A stretch of 60,479 nucleotides of DNA from Nitrosomonadales bacterium (GTDB lineage Bacteria; Pseudomonadota; Gammaproteobacteria; Burkholderiales; Gallionellaceae), in contig JACQFX010000029.1 of NCBI GenBank assembly GCA_016199835.1, positions 1-60,479 of the forward strand. Reading direction: 5' to 3'. Shown in pieces: positions 22,683-31,690 of the stretch. The notes beneath the pieces were generated by a model. That model saw only the letters and a program-made list of their open reading frames with translations. It did not search any database and had not been told where the DNA came from. Every line of letters starts with the position of its first letter. Position 1 is the first letter of the stretch. A program made the translations under genes and the position numbers.

Positions 22683-23104
22683 CGCGAGTGGATATTCTTC
22701 GCCGGGAAGAAATAGGCGATCTCGGTCTTCGCGTTTTCGGCGGAATCAGAACCGTGTGCCGCGTTGGCATCGATACTGTCGGCGAAGTCGGCGCGGATGG
22801 TGCCCTTGTCGGCCTTCTTCGGATCGGTGGCGCCCATCAGGTCGCGATTCTTCTGGATGGCGTTATCGCCTTCCAGCACCTGGATCATCACCGGGCCGGA
22901 AATCATGAAATCCACCAGATCCTTGAAGAACGGACGCGCGCGATGCACTTCGTAGAAGCCTTCCGCTTCGCTGCGGCTCAGTTGGCGCATCTGCGCGCCA
23001 ACGATCTTCAGCCCGGCGCTCTCGAAACGGGTATAGATTTGACCGATGACATTCTTTGCAACTGCATCGGGCTTGATAATGGACAGGGTGCGTTCAACGG
23101 CCAT
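22679..23104 (-). CDS. ndk: Nucleoside diphosphate kinase
   Basis: 141 residues, the family length. Transfers the gamma phosphate between nucleoside triphosphates and diphosphates. N-terminal [15 protein letters not shown] and the catalytic His in NAAHGSDS (about residue 118). First gene of the ndk-rlmN-pilF-rodZ-ispG operon, preceded by GGAGA 8 nt before ATG and a plausible promoter. Confidence 0.97.
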   Translation of the reverse strand: MAVERTLSIIKPDAVAKNVIGQIYTRFESAGLKIVGAQMRQLSRSEAEGFYEVHRARPFFKDLVDFMISGPVMIQVLEGDNAIQKNRDLMGATDPKKADKGTIRADFADSIDANAAHGSDSAENAKTEIAYFFPAKNIHSR

Positions 23105-23123
23105 GCTGCTTTCTCCAAACGTA

Positions 23124-23153
23124 ATTAAAAGTTAATCAAATAAAGTTGTTCAA
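23124..23153 (-). promoter_or_regulatory. Candidate ndk operon promoter
   Basis: Minus-strand TTGAAC (23153-23148), 18-bp spacer, TTTAAT (23129-23124), within an AT-rich gap before ndk. Not a perfect match, but the only good pair in the gap. Confidence 0.4.
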
Positions 23154-23230
23154 AAATCAGGCCGTTATTTTATCAGGCTTTGCGCCCTATGTCGCTTGCA
23201 ACATAGGCAGAATGCGGTGCGGCGGCGCGC

Positions 23231-24601
23231 TCACCACTTCGGCATCACTCCCGGCTCTGTCGCCCCGGCCCGGTATGTGCATTCCATGCTGACGCCCGGA
23301 ACCGCGACCAGCGTCTCGCCGCAATACACCAGCGGCCAGCGCTCGCGCTGCCATGGCGGAATATCATGCTCCTGAAACAGATACTTGAGCGAGCGCAGCG
23401 GACGTGTCGCATCGGGGCGCAGACGTTCCTCGCCGTGACGCAAACGGATGGTGACTGGTGCGGTTTGCAATCTTTGCAGGCTCAGCCCCTCGCCCGTGCA
23501 GCGCTCGAAATGCAGCACGCCTCCCAGTTGCGGCAAATCGATTTTCTCTTCGCCGCACCAGGACACGCACAAGCTTGCATCCGGCACGGGCAGCACGCGG
23601 CCAATATGCACTCTGCCGCGATAGCAGCGCGCTTCCCAGCCTTCCCACGTCACGCAGATACGCGCATCCGCGCGCGCCGTACACAATTGGCGCAGCATCT
23701 CGTCCAGCCGCGAATTTTCCGGCATCAATGCGCCGTGTTGATGGACAAACCAGCGCAACAGATTCTTGGCGCGGGCGTGACTCAAGGATTGCAGACGCGC
23801 GATTTCCAGAACGAGTTCACCCTGTTCCCCAGCCCCTCCCTCGTACATGGGCGAGAGAAGCGAGTGCGCATCCTGTTGTGCGAGTTCATCCAGCAACTCG
23901 CCCGCCTCGGCGAAATGATGCGCGCTGCGCGCGAGCGTTCCACGGTATGCGGGAAAGCGTTGCTCCAGCAGCGGCAATACGCGATGGCGCAGGAAATTGC
24001 GCGGATAGCTGTCGTCGGCGTTGCTTTCGTCTTCCACCCATAGCAGACAGTTCTGCTGCGCATGGATGAGCAATTCGGTACGGGAGATGTCGAGCAAGGG
24101 GCGCAGCAGCACGGGGGCTTGGTGGCGCAACTTCAGCGCGGGCATCGCCGCCGCGCCCTTCACGCCCGCACCGCGCAACAGTTGCAGCAACAAGGTTTCG
24201 GCCTGATCGTCCTGGTGATGCGCGAGCGCGATGAAATCTGCGGACTGGCTGGCGAGCGCGGCATGGCGCAGTTTGCGCGCGGCCGCCTCGATGCCCATGT
24301 CGCGCAACGGGGCGATGTCCACATATTCGACTTGCAGGGGCACACCGAGCTGCGCGCATAAACGCTCGCAGAACGCAGCCCACTCATCCGCTCGCGGGCT
24401 GATGCCGTGATGCACGTGCAGTGCGGAAAGTTTCCATGAATGGCGCGGGGCAAGTTCGCGCAGCAGATGCAGCAGCACGACGGAATCGACGCCGCCGCTC
24501 AGACCCAGCAGTATGGAGCCACCTGCGGGAACTACAGGCGCGAGCGCGGCGGCGACGCGCTCCAACAGATCGTCAGACTTCGACTTCCTTGAATTTGCCA
24601 T
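23231..24601 (-). CDS. tilS: tRNA(Ile)-lysidine synthase
   Basis: 456 residues. Modifies C34 of the AUA-reading tRNA-Ile to lysidine, using ATP. The PP-loop is [17 protein letters not shown] (about residues 32-48), followed by the [25 protein letters not shown] region of TilS and two C-terminal TilS domains ([13 protein letters not shown]). The start at 24601 overlaps the accA 3' end by 29 bp. A later start would also keep the PP-loop, so the first 20 residues are less certain. Confidence 0.93.
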   Translation of the reverse strand: MANSRKSKSDDLLERVAAALAPVVPAGGSILLGLSGGVDSVVLLHLLRELAPRHSWKLSALHVHHGISPRADEWAAFCERLCAQLGVPLQVEYVDIAPLRDMGIEAAARKLRHAALASQSADFIALAHHQDDQAETLLLQLLRGAGVKGAAAMPALKLRHQAPVLLRPLLDISRTELLIHAQQNCLLWVEDESNADDSYPRNFLRHRVLPLLEQRFPAYRGTLARSAHHFAEAGELLDELAQQDAHSLLSPMYEGGAGEQGELVLEIARLQSLSHARAKNLLRWFVHQHGALMPENSRLDEMLRQLCTARADARICVTWEGWEARCYRGRVHIGRVLPVPDASLCVSWCGEEKIDLPQLGGVLHFERCTGEGLSLQRLQTAPVTIRLRHGEERLRPDATRPLRSLKYLFQEHDIPPWQRERWPLVYCGETLVAVPGVSMECTYRAGATEPGVMPKW

Positions 24602-25538
24602 AGCTCATGAGACGATTGAAGCGGGTCTGCATCAGATCGTTCACGGGGAGCGCCTGCACCTGCTTGAGGGTTTCCTGCAGAGCTTTCTTCATGGCCTGCA
24701 TCATCGCGGGATAGTCGCGATGCGCGCCGCCCAGCGGTTCGCTCACGATCTTGTCTATCAGGCCCAAAGTCTTCAGGCGTGTCGCCGTGATGCCCAGCGT
24801 CTCCGCCGCGTCGGCGGCCTTGGCCGCGCTCTTCCACAGGATGGAAGCGCACCCCTCAGGCGAAATCACCGAGTAGGTGGCGTATTGCAGCATCAGCGTG
24901 GCATCGCCCACCGCGATGGCCAGCGCGCCGCCGGAACCGCCCTCGCCTATCACCGTGCAGATGATGGGCACGCGCAGCTCCGCCATCTCGTACAGGTTGC
25001 GGCCGATGGCTTCGGACTGGCCGCGCTCTTCCGCGCCCACGCCGGGATAGGCGCCGGGCGTGTCGATGAAAGTCAGGATCGGAATATCGAATTTCTCCGC
25101 GAGCTTCATCAGGCGCAAAGCCTTGCGGTAACCTTCCGGGCGCGGCATGCCGAAGTTGCGGTACTGCCGCTCCTTGGTATCGCGCCCCTTCTGGTGCCCG
25201 ATCACCATCACGCTCTGGCCGTTGAAGCGCGCCAGCCCGCCCACGATGGCCGCATCGTCCGCGTAACTGCGATCGCCATGCAGCTCCTCGAAATCGGTGA
25301 ACAGAGCCTGGATATAATCCAGCGTATAGGGCCGCTGCGGATGGCGCGACACCTGCGATATCTGCCAGGACGAGAGCTTGGCATAAAGATCCTTGGTCAG
25401 CGTCTGGCTCTTTTTTTGCAGCCGCCCGATCTCTTCGGAAATATCCACTGCGGAATCGTCCTGCACGAAACGCAGTTGCTCGATCTTGTTTTCCAGTTCG
25501 GCGACGGGTTGTTCAAAATCCAGAAATGTAATTTTCAT
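24573..25538 (-). CDS. accA: Acetyl-CoA carboxylase carboxyltransferase subunit alpha
   Basis: 321 residues. With AccD it transfers carboxyl from biotin to acetyl-CoA in fatty acid synthesis. Family signatures are [20 protein letters not shown] at the N-terminus, [28 protein letters not shown], and the oxyanion-type [11 protein letters not shown]. Normal length. Shares its end with tilS, the usual betaproteobacterial order accA-tilS. Confidence 0.97.
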   Translation of the reverse strand: MKITFLDFEQPVAELENKIEQLRFVQDDSAVDISEEIGRLQKKSQTLTKDLYAKLSSWQISQVSRHPQRPYTLDYIQALFTDFEELHGDRSYADDAAIVGGLARFNGQSVMVIGHQKGRDTKERQYRNFGMPRPEGYRKALRLMKLAEKFDIPILTFIDTPGAYPGVGAEERGQSEAIGRNLYEMAELRVPIICTVIGEGGSGGALAIAVGDATLMLQYATYSVISPEGCASILWKSAAKAADAAETLGITATRLKTLGLIDKIVSEPLGGAHRDYPAMMQAMKKALQETLKQVQALPVNDLMQTRFNRLMSYGKFKEVEV

Positions 25539-25662
25539 GATTTGGTGCTCTTATTTAATTCGTGATCCGGGCAGAATGATACAGGATTAAGCGTTCAATC
25601 CGAAGAAGCGCTTGATGGTATCAAGTAGTCCCCCTGTAAAGCCGGGGGTTTATCTCACCGAA

Positions 25663-28326
25663 CTAAAGCTTGCCTCGCACCCAATCCGTAACCGATGCGA
25701 GTGCCTTTGCCAAGTGCTCCGGCTGCGTGCCGCCGGCTTGCGCCATATCTGCACGACCACCGCCCTTGCCGCCGACTTGCTGCGCGACGAAGTTCACCAA
25801 CTCGCCCGCCTTTACCTTGGACGTTGCATCTGCCGTCACACCCGCGATCAGGCTCACCTTGCCGTCTGCAACCGCAGCCAGCACAATCGCCGCCGATTTG
25901 AGTTTGTCTTTCAGCTTGTCCATGGTCTCGCGCAAGGTGGCCGCGTCCGCGCCTTCCAACAAAGCGGCCAGCACTTTCACGCCATTGATGTCCACCGCCT
26001 GATTCAGCATCTCGTCGCCCTGCGCGGAAGCGAGTTTGGACTTCAACGCGGCGAGTTCTTTTTCCAGCGCCTTGGCGTTGTCGAGTATTTGCGCCACGCG
26101 CGCGGCGGCTTCGTGCGGTTGCGCCTTAAGCGCTGCCGCGACTTCCTGCAACTGCTGTTCCTGCTGCTGCACCAGCGTCAGTGCGCCTTCACCCGTCACC
26201 GCTTCGACGCGGCGCACGCCTGCCGCCACGCCGCTCTCGGCCACGATCTTGAACAGGCCGATGTCGCCGGTGCGCTTGACGTGTGTGCCGCCGCACAGCT
26301 CGATGGATGAGCCGATATTCAGCACGCGCACTTCGTCGCCGTACTTCTCGCCGAACAGCATCATCGCGCCGGTCTTCTGCGCATCGTCGATCGCCATCAC
26401 GCGCGATTGCGTCGCCGCGTTGGCGAGGATTTCCGCATTCACCAGCGCTTCCACTTTGCGGATTTCCGCGTCGGTCATCGGCTGGGTATGCACGAAGTCG
26501 AAGCGCGTCTTGTCCGGGTCAACCTGCGAACCTTTCTGCTGCACGTGAGCGCCCAGCACTTCGCGCAAGGCCTTGTGCATCAGGTGGGTGACCGAGTGAT
26601 TGCGTTCGGTGCGCGCGCGCGCCTGCACGTCCACGCGCGCCGCGACGTTGTTGCCCACGGAAAGCTTGCCGGTCTTCACTACGCCGTGATGGCCGAACAC
26701 GCTGGCCTGGATTTTCTGTGTGTCTTCCACCGCGAAAATGCCATGCACGCTGCGCAGCTCGCCGCGATCACCGACCTGACCGCCGGACTCGGCGTAGAAC
26801 GGAGTGTCGTCCAGCACCACCACGCCCATCTCGCCTTCGGTGAGTTCGTTGACCGACACGCCGTCCTTGTACAGGGCCAGCACATTGCCTTTGCTTTCCA
26901 GTCCTTCATAGCCGTGGAAGGTCGTAGCCGGGCCGCTGTATTCCAGGTTCGCCGCCATCTTGAACTTGCCCGCCGCGCGCGCCTGTTCCTTCTGTTGCGC
27001 CATCGCTTTGTCGAACGCCGCAGCATCCACGCTCACGCCGTGTTCGCGGCACACATCCTGCGTCAGGTCGAGCGGGAAGCCGTAGGTGTCGTGCAGCTTG
27101 AACGCGGTCTCGCCATTCAATACAGCCGTTCGTGGTGAGCTTGTCGAACCATGAACGACTTGCCCTTCGACAAGCTCAGGGCGAACGGACTGGAGTTCAG
27201 CTTCGAGTATCGCCATACCGTGTTCGATAGTGGTGAAGAAGCGCTCCTCTTCCTGCCTGAGAATATCCATCACGCGCACTTGCGCTGCCGCCAATTCGGG
27301 GAACGCCACGCCCATCTGTTCAACCAGATCGGGCACCATCTTGTGGAAGAACGCCGCACGCGCACCGAGCTTGTAACCGTGGCGGATGGCGCGTCGAATG
27401 ATCCGGCGCAATACATAGCCGCGCCCTTCGTTGCCGGGAATCACGCCGTCGGCGATCAGGAAGGAGCAGGCGCGAATGTGATCGGCCAGCACGCGCAGCG
27501 ATGGGCTTTCCATGTCGGCGCATTTTGTTTCGCGTGCCGCTGCTTTAATCAAAGCCTGAAACAAGTCTATCTCGTAGTTCGCATGCACATGCTGCAACAC
27601 CGCCGAGATGCGCTCCAGCCCCATGCCGGTATCCACCGAGGGCTTGGGCAGCGGATGCATCACGCCCGCTTCGTCGCGGTTGAACTGCATGAATACGTTG
27701 TTCCAGATTTCGATAAAACGGTCGCCGTCTTCGCCGGGCGAACCGGGCGGGCCGCCGGGAATGTGTTCGCCGTGGTCGTAGAAGATTTCGGTGCAGGGGC
27801 CGCACGGGCCGGTGTCGCCCATCATCCAGAAATTATCCGATGCGTAGCGCGCGCCCTTGTTATCGCCGATGCGGATGATGCGCTCCTTCGGCACGCCGAT
27901 CTCGTTGGCCCAGATGTCGTAAGCCTCGTCGTCCTCGGCATACACCGTGACGGTGAGCTTGTCCTTGGGCAGCTTGAACACCACCGTGAGCAATTCCCAC
28001 GCATAGTGGATGGCGTCGCGCTTGAAGTAATCGCCGAAGCTGAAGTTGCCCAGCATCTCGAAGAAAGTGTGATGGCGCGCGGTATAACCGACGTTCTCCA
28101 GATCGTTGTGCTTGCCCCCGGCGCGCACGCATTTTTGCGAAGACGCGGCGCGGGTGTAAGGCCGCTTGTCGAAACCGAGGAACACATCCTTGAACTGGTT
28201 CATCCCCGCATTGGTGAACAACAGCGTCGGATCTTCGTGCGGCACCAGCGAACTGGAGGCAACCACGGTGTGGCCTTTGGAGGCGAAGAAGTCTAAAAAT
28301 TTCTGGCGGATTTCGCTGCTTTTCAT
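25663..28326 (-). CDS. alaS: Alanyl-tRNA synthetase
   Basis: 887 residues. Class II aminoacylation domain ([20 protein letters not shown]), editing domain with HxxxH ([14 protein letters not shown]) and CGGTH ([17 protein letters not shown]), then the DHHA1 C-terminal domain ([16 protein letters not shown]). About residues 379-400 ([16 protein letters not shown]) are encoded by a dispersed palindromic repeat inserted in frame between the tRNA-recognition region and the rest. A GC-rich stem (CCCCC/GGGGG at 25630-25648) lies just past the stop but lacks a T-run on this strand. Confidence 0.96.
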   Translation of the reverse strand: MKSSEIRQKFLDFFASKGHTVVASSSLVPHEDPTLLFTNAGMNQFKDVFLGFDKRPYTRAASSQKCVRAGGKHNDLENVGYTARHHTFFEMLGNFSFGDYFKRDAIHYAWELLTVVFKLPKDKLTVTVYAEDDEAYDIWANEIGVPKERIIRIGDNKGARYASDNFWMMGDTGPCGPCTEIFYDHGEHIPGGPPGSPGEDGDRFIEIWNNVFMQFNRDEAGVMHPLPKPSVDTGMGLERISAVLQHVHANYEIDLFQALIKAAARETKCADMESPSLRVLADHIRACSFLIADGVIPGNEGRGYVLRRIIRRAIRHGYKLGARAAFFHKMVPDLVEQMGVAFPELAAAQVRVMDILRQEEERFFTTIEHGMAILEAELQSVRPELVEGQVVHGSTSSPRTAVLNGETAFKLHDTYGFPLDLTQDVCREHGVSVDAAAFDKAMAQQKEQARAAGKFKMAANLEYSGPATTFHGYEGLESKGNVLALYKDGVSVNELTEGEMGVVVLDDTPFYAESGGQVGDRGELRSVHGIFAVEDTQKIQASVFGHHGVVKTGKLSVGNNVAARVDVQARARTERNHSVTHLMHKALREVLGAHVQQKGSQVDPDKTRFDFVHTQPMTDAEIRKVEALVNAEILANAATQSRVMAIDDAQKTGAMMLFGEKYGDEVRVLNIGSSIELCGGTHVKRTGDIGLFKIVAESGVAAGVRRVEAVTGEGALTLVQQQEQQLQEVAAALKAQPHEAAARVAQILDNAKALEKELAALKSKLASAQGDEMLNQAVDINGVKVLAALLEGADAATLRETMDKLKDKLKSAAIVLAAVADGKVSLIAGVTADATSKVKAGELVNFVAQQVGGKGGGRADMAQAGGTQPEHLAKALASVTDWVRGKL
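27126..27188. repeat. Dispersed palindromic repeat inserted within alaS
   Basis: CCGTTCGTGGTGAGCTTGTC at 27126 faces an inverted copy ending CAAGCTCAGGGCGAACGG at 27188, about 63 bp in total, a multiple of 3. The element encodes RPELVEG in the alaS frame. Related single copies are at 37829-37859 and 44027-44058, both intergenic. Confidence 0.85.
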
Positions 28327-28569
28327 TCGTCACATCCGGTATTTTGCGAGAGGCGAATGATACGGGAGAAAGGGGCCAGGCTCAATTATTCCAAAACCGT
28401 GGTGCGCCCCCTTTACCACTCTGCATTCCTGGAACGCCACCATGATTCGCTTGCGTCCGTGTTGATGGATGGGTTATGCGGAAACCTTGCCGACCAGCGG
28501 AAATTGCTCGGGATGACGAATAGATTCTACAGCCAGATTGCGGAGTCCGGGTTGAATGTCGGGTTGGGG

Positions 28570-28782
28570 CTAGAGGTCACTTGGAGATAGGCCAGTATGC
28601 TTTGCTATACGCGCCAGCATTTTGGGGCCGATTTCGTCGCCATCATGGAAGGCAAAAACATAATCAGGCCAGTCATCTCGGGCAAGTGTTTTGTGTGAAC
28701 CGGATTGCCGTTTAATTTGCCAGCCAAGCCGAAGCAGCGCAGAGAGAAGGCGCTTGGCTTTAATCGACGGCCATTGGCTCAT
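28570..28782 (-). CDS. hicA: HicA-type mRNA interferase toxin
   Basis: 70 residues with the HicA double-stranded RNA-binding-like fold signature: LLRLGWQIKRQSGSHKTLA, including the catalytic His in GSHKTL, and a C-terminal HDGDEIGPKMLARIAKHTGLS. Toxins of this family cleave mRNA. The ATG overlaps the hicB stop (ATGA), so it is translated after its antitoxin. Located between alaS and the cassette array. Confidence 0.88.
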   Translation of the reverse strand: MSQWPSIKAKRLLSALLRLGWQIKRQSGSHKTLARDDWPDYVFAFHDGDEIGPKMLARIAKHTGLSPSDL

Positions 28783-28988
28783 GCCGCGAGGGGGATGGAA
28801 ATATTTATGGCAAAAGGACGACTTTCACCGTGTTCAAGCCGCTCAGCAATAACGCGAAGAGCGAGAACCTCAGCCTTGGACATTGCTTCCTGCGATGTCG
28901 CACCGTAAGCAAGGACACCAGGCAACTCGGGGACTTCCGCCAGCCAACGCCCATCAGATTCTTGTTCGTGTTCAATGGTGAAATTCAT
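28779..28988 (-). CDS. hicB: HicB-family antitoxin
   Basis: 69 residues. The partly degraded RNase H-like HicB fold is visible as DGRWLAEVPELPGVLAYGATSQEAMSKAEVL (in part: EVPELPGVLAYG). It neutralises HicA. It is short and lacks the C-terminal DNA-binding domain of larger HicB proteins, so autoregulation may work differently. An excellent ribosome site (GGAGGA) lies 5 nt before ATG 28988. It is the first gene of the pair. Confidence 0.88.
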   Translation of the reverse strand: MNFTIEHEQESDGRWLAEVPELPGVLAYGATSQEAMSKAEVLALRVIAERLEHGESRPFAINISIPLAA

Positions 28989-29026
28989 TTTGTCCTCCAG
29001 TTCAATTCAAGCGAATGGACTAAATT

Positions 29027-29293
29027 CTACTGCGCATCGTGCCGTGAACCAAAATAAATATCAAGGTCGAATTGGCGGGTGATATTTGGGGGAAGCAGAT
29101 GGCGCGTTACAAACACATCGACTCCAGTCCGAGATTCCTCGCGGTGGACTTGCAGCGGCAACTTCTGCCGGGCACTTTTGAGTATGCGATGAACCATCTG
29201 CTCGATGGCGTACTCGACCTGTCCTGCTTCGATGCGCGCTTCCGCAACGACGAACCATTCGGGGTCATGTGTTTTGCCACCATAAAGGCTCAC
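29027..29293 (-). CDS. Hypothetical protein at the left end of the cassette array
   Basis: 88 residues, starts MSLYGGKTHDPEWFVVAEA and is mixed acidic/basic without membrane segments (AIEQMVHRILKSARQKLPLQ). No family recognised. Its start overlaps the 3' end of the secreted cassette protein at 29265-29639 by 29 bp, and no attC site separates them. It might be a native gene whose neighbour was joined to it by recombination, or a chance ORF. Confidence 0.4.
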   Translation of the reverse strand: MSLYGGKTHDPEWFVVAEARIEAGQVEYAIEQMVHRILKSARQKLPLQVHREESRTGVDVFVTRHLLPPNITRQFDLDIYFGSRHDAQ

Positions 29294-29639
29294 CTACCGT
29301 TACTTCTGACAGTGTTTCTGCAACCAAGCGATTTTCGTCGATAAAGAGTTCATATCTCGCCTCAAGTTTTTTTGAGGAGGAAACGCTCATAAGTGCCAAA
29401 CGAAATATATGGTTTGGTTTTGTATCCTGGATAAGGATGAACGCCGCAGCAGATGCCCATTTAGGATCGGTCGCAGTTTCAGCGATAGTGATACTGCCTT
29501 TAATTGAACCCTTTGAGCCTAAGCCAACTAATTCGCAGTCTTCAAAATGTCCACCGGATACCCGGAGCTCTAGATCAGCAGCGCGAGCTGCGGTGGTCGA
29601 TAAGATTGTCAGAAACAGAAATAGGGCACGAAGTCTCAT
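29265..29639 (-). CDS. Cassette gene: small secreted protein
   Basis: 124 residues with signal peptide (RLRALFLFLTILSTTAARA) and a soluble part beginning ADLELRVSGGHFEDCEL. Family unknown. The ATG lies 3 bp from the core site of the attC at 29643-29720, as in integron cassettes, and leaves little room for a ribosome site. No attC follows its stop, so the cassette's own 3' end is lost or this is the truncated end of the array. Confidence 0.6.
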   Translation of the reverse strand: MRLRALFLFLTILSTTAARAADLELRVSGGHFEDCELVGLGSKGSIKGSITIAETATDPKWASAAAFILIQDTKPNHIFRLALMSVSSSKKLEARYELFIDENRLVAETLSEVTVGEPLWWQNT

Positions 29640-29642
29640 GAT

Positions 29643-29720
29643 AGATAACGTGAAGCTAAGGGGCGCGCCGAAGGCGCGTCCCAGCGACCGAAGGGAGCGA
29701 ACTTGAGCGCAGGGTTAGGC
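29643..29720 (-). other. attC site 1 (integron cassette)
   Basis: Core site GCCTAAC on the minus strand (GTTAGGC at 29714-29720) and a degenerate GTTATCT at the other end, enclosing an inverted-repeat stem with GGGGCGCG / CGCGTCCC and AGCGACC...GGAGCG. Belongs to the cassette with the gene ending at 29727. Nearly identical to attC 5. Confidence 0.85.
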
Positions 29721-29726
29721 AGAACA

Positions 29727-30119
29727 TTACCAGCTCCCCTCACTTTTTAAACGAGCACTTAGTTCTTTGGCTCTTTGACGAGTCAATTGAAAAGAGCGAT
29801 ATGCCGCGATTGATCGCCCCAAAGAACCGCCTTCTTCGTAATGATAAACGACAAGATCAACATCCGCGTCGCGGAACACAACCCACGCACGCTGGGATGC
29901 TCTAAGCTTAACTTTTCCTTCTTCATCTAAACTAGCAAGAAGCTTTTTGTACGCATCGTTAAGTTGTTGATCTGCTTTTTCGAGAAAGACGAAGGCGCAA
30001 TTTTGATCTAGTTGTGGACTATCTGGGTTGGAGCAGTCAACACCAGGGGGAAGTAGAATTTCAGCATAAGTTACGTGAGAGATCACAATCAAAAATATTG
30101 CAGAAATGGTACGTACCAT
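29727..30119 (-). CDS. Cassette gene: exported LprI/DUF1311-like protein
   Basis: 130 residues. Signal peptide (ISAIFLIVISHVTYA), then a Cys-containing helical domain with LNDAYKKLLASLDEEGKVKLRASQRAWVVFRD, the pattern of the lysozyme inhibitor LprI-like (DUF1311) family; a role against lysozyme is inferred only. Start ATG 30119 has AAGGAG 5 nt upstream, preferred over GTG 30125. Lies between attC 1 and attC 2. Confidence 0.75.
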   Translation of the reverse strand: MVRTISAIFLIVISHVTYAEILLPPGVDCSNPDSPQLDQNCAFVFLEKADQQLNDAYKKLLASLDEEGKVKLRASQRAWVVFRDADVDLVVYHYEEGGSLGRSIAAYRSFQLTRQRAKELSARLKSEGSW

Positions 30120-30132
30120 AATCACTCCTTCT

Positions 30133-30195
30133 GCCTAACGTGGAGCTAAGGGGCTGCGCGCTTTTGCGCAGTCCCGCTTGAGCGTAGGGTTAGGT
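30133..30195 (-). other. attC site 2
   Basis: GCCTAAC (30133-30139) and GTTAGGT (30189-30195) enclose a stem of GGGGCTGCGCGC / GCGCAGTCCC with a TTTT loop. 63 bp. The centre is nearly identical to attC 3 and attC 4. Confidence 0.9.
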
Positions 30196-30245
30196 CGCGG
30201 TTCACTTTGCAAATGCTTGGCGAATACCCCCCATGATTTTGAGCG
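30196..30245 (-). other. Cassette body with no normal gene
   Basis: Only 50 bp separate attC 2 and attC 3. The sole ORF is ten codons (minus strand, ATG at 30234 to TGA at 30202; begins MGGIRQAF) with no clear ribosome site. It is either a deletion remnant of a cassette or a non-coding/mini-peptide cassette. Confidence 0.7.
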
Positions 30246-30308
30246 ACCTAACGTAAAAGTGAGGGGCTGCGCGCTTTTGCGCAGTCCCTCTCGACTGCCG
30301 GGTTAGGC
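30246..30308 (-). other. attC site 3
   Basis: ACCTAAC (30246-30252) and GTTAGGC (30302-30308) with the same GGGGCTGCGCGC / GCGCAGTCCC stem as attC 2. 63 bp. Serves the SHOCT cassette. Confidence 0.9.
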
Positions 30309-30368
30309 CAAAACCATAGAGAAACCGTGATCTGTCCCTGAGGTTGTGTTCAGAAAATTGAACCGCAG

Positions 30369-30593
30369 CTATATTCTGGAAACAATTTGTACTCTTCTTT
30401 TTTGATATTCTTCCTCAGTAATTCGGCCTTGTTCTTTTAATGCATCAAGTTCAGCTAATCTTTTTATCGCCTCCCCCTCCTCAAGCTTGCCAATATCAAC
30501 AGTTTTCCGAATAAACGAAAATGCAAAACCAATAACTATAAAAACCAGCACGCTCAATATTCCTAATGCTGCTGAATCTATTGCCTTGCTCAT
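30369..30593 (-). CDS. Cassette gene: SHOCT-domain membrane protein
   Basis: 74 residues: an N-terminal transmembrane helix (about 8-28, ALGILSVLVFIVIGFAFSF) and a C-terminal SHOCT motif (LDALKEQGRITEEEYQKRR), a short domain found at protein ends and thought to mediate oligomerisation. Start ATG 30593 with GGAG 6 nt upstream. No attC is recognisable between it and the next gene upstream (30676-30897), so the two may share a cassette. Confidence 0.75.
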   Translation of the reverse strand: MSKAIDSAALGILSVLVFIVIGFAFSFIRKTVDIGKLEEGEAIKRLAELDALKEQGRITEEEYQKRRVQIVSRI

Positions 30594-30675
30594 GTTTTGA
30601 CTCCTTTACGTGAAATTTATGTGTGAATATTTAGGGGCTGTATTTAAGGGCTATACGACGAACTGATTGAAACGA

Positions 30676-30897
30676 TCAATCGTCAAGTCGGAACTGTTGG
30701 AGTTCATCCAAAATGTCCATAGCCTTGTTGTGTGCGATTTCCATGCGCTCGGATAATTGCTTTGCTATTTCAGTATCTACCTTCCTGGACTTAATGAGAT
30801 CACTAAGCTCTGTGGTGATTAAATTCGCTTCCTTATTTGCAGATTGCCACAGATCAAGTAATTCCATGGCTTTTGTATCGTTCATGTCGAAAATCAT
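30676..30897 (-). CDS. Cassette gene: small acidic helical protein
   Basis: 73 residues, almost entirely charged and helical (MELLDLWQSANKEANLITTE, QLSERMEIAHNKAMDILDEL), likely coiled coil, cytoplasmic, unknown function. Start ATG 30897 with TTGGAG 6 nt upstream, preferred over an in-frame TTG at 30909. Begins just after attC 4, as cassette genes do. Confidence 0.6.
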   Translation of the reverse strand: MIFDMNDTKAMELLDLWQSANKEANLITTELSDLIKSRKVDTEIAKQLSERMEIAHNKAMDILDELQQFRLDD

Positions 30898-30915
30898 ATC
30901 AATCTCCAATAAAAG

Positions 30916-30980
30916 GCCTAACGAGTGGAGCTAAGGGGCTGCGCGCTTTTGCGCAGTCCCGCTTGAGCGTAGGGTTAGAA
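30916..30980 (-). other. attC site 4
   Basis: GCCTAAC (30916-30922) and GTTAGAA (30974-30980) around the GGGGCTGCGCGC / GCGCAGTCCC stem. 65 bp. Follows the PaiB-like gene, whose stop lies 4 bp away. Confidence 0.9.
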
Positions 30981-30984
30981 CTCA

Positions 30985-31602
30985 TCATTTAATTGCACCC
31001 GACATGAGTTTTGCAACTGCGACCTCGGTTTGATTGCTTGATTGGCTCAACGCTTCAGCCACACGCCGCTGGTCTTCAAGTGGGCGGTTTTGACTGAGTT
31101 TGAACTTGCCCTGAATGTCCGTGATTTCAATTTCAAAGCCCACAACCATGTTGAGAAGTTTTGTGTACTGCACATCTGAAAGATTTAGTTTATACGGGCT
31201 TGGCATGTGGGACTCATGAACATGGGTTAGCTGTTCAACCAAAACTCTAAGTTCGGATTCGCCTTCAATCAATCGAGGTTTTCCACGCAGATGAACCACC
31301 GCGTAATTCCATGTTGGGACACCAGTTGATAAATGCCATGAGGGGGAAACATAAGCGTGTGGCCCTTGAAAGACAGCCAAAACTTCACTGCCCGATGAAA
31401 GGTGCTGCCACTGTGGGTTTGCCCTCGCCATGTGGCCGAGCAGCCGACCTTGTGAACCGGTGGAGCGCTCAAAGAGGAATGGTAGGTGACTGACGAAAGG
31501 CACGCCATCAGGAGCCGTGACCAACATCCCGAAAGAATTGCTTTCAACGAGCGTCGAAATACGCTCTGGATTTGTTTCTTTGAAAAACTCTGGGATGTAC
31601 AT
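30985..31602 (-). CDS. Cassette gene: PaiB-like FMN-binding regulator
   Basis: 205 residues of the FMN-binding negative transcriptional regulator (PaiB) family: MYIPEFFKETNPERI at the start, TAPDGVPFVSHLPFLFE, GHMARANPQWQ, GPHAYVSPSWH and the C-terminal KLSQNRPLEDQRRVAEALS. Family members bind flavin; B. subtilis PaiB affects sporulation and protease genes, but most act in unknown pathways. Full length. Lies between attC 4 and attC 5 and starts about 11 bp from the attC core, so it moved as a cassette. Confidence 0.9.
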   Translation of the reverse strand: MYIPEFFKETNPERISTLVESNSFGMLVTAPDGVPFVSHLPFLFERSTGSQGRLLGHMARANPQWQHLSSGSEVLAVFQGPHAYVSPSWHLSTGVPTWNYAVVHLRGKPRLIEGESELRVLVEQLTHVHESHMPSPYKLNLSDVQYTKLLNMVVGFEIEITDIQGKFKLSQNRPLEDQRRVAEALSQSSNQTEVAVAKLMSGAIK

Positions 31603-31612
31603 GGCTGATGAG

Positions 31613-31690
31613 TTCTAACGTGCAGCTAAGGGGCGCACCGAAGGCGCGTCCCAGCGACCGGAGGGAGCGAACTTGAGCGCAGGGTTAGGC
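31613..31690 (-). other. attC site 5
   Basis: TTCTAAC (31613-31619) and GTTAGGC (31684-31690). The interior is almost the same as attC 1 (AGCTAAGGGGCGCACCGAAG, CCCAGCGACCGGAGGGAGCG). 78 bp. The stop codon of the next cassette gene (TAA) lies inside the GCCTAAC core. Confidence 0.88.

Noticed and set aside
28327-28569. 77-codon plus-strand frame downstream of the hicA stop
   Set aside because: No ribosome site, no recognisable domain, and it runs into antisense of hicA; probably degraded intergenic sequence.
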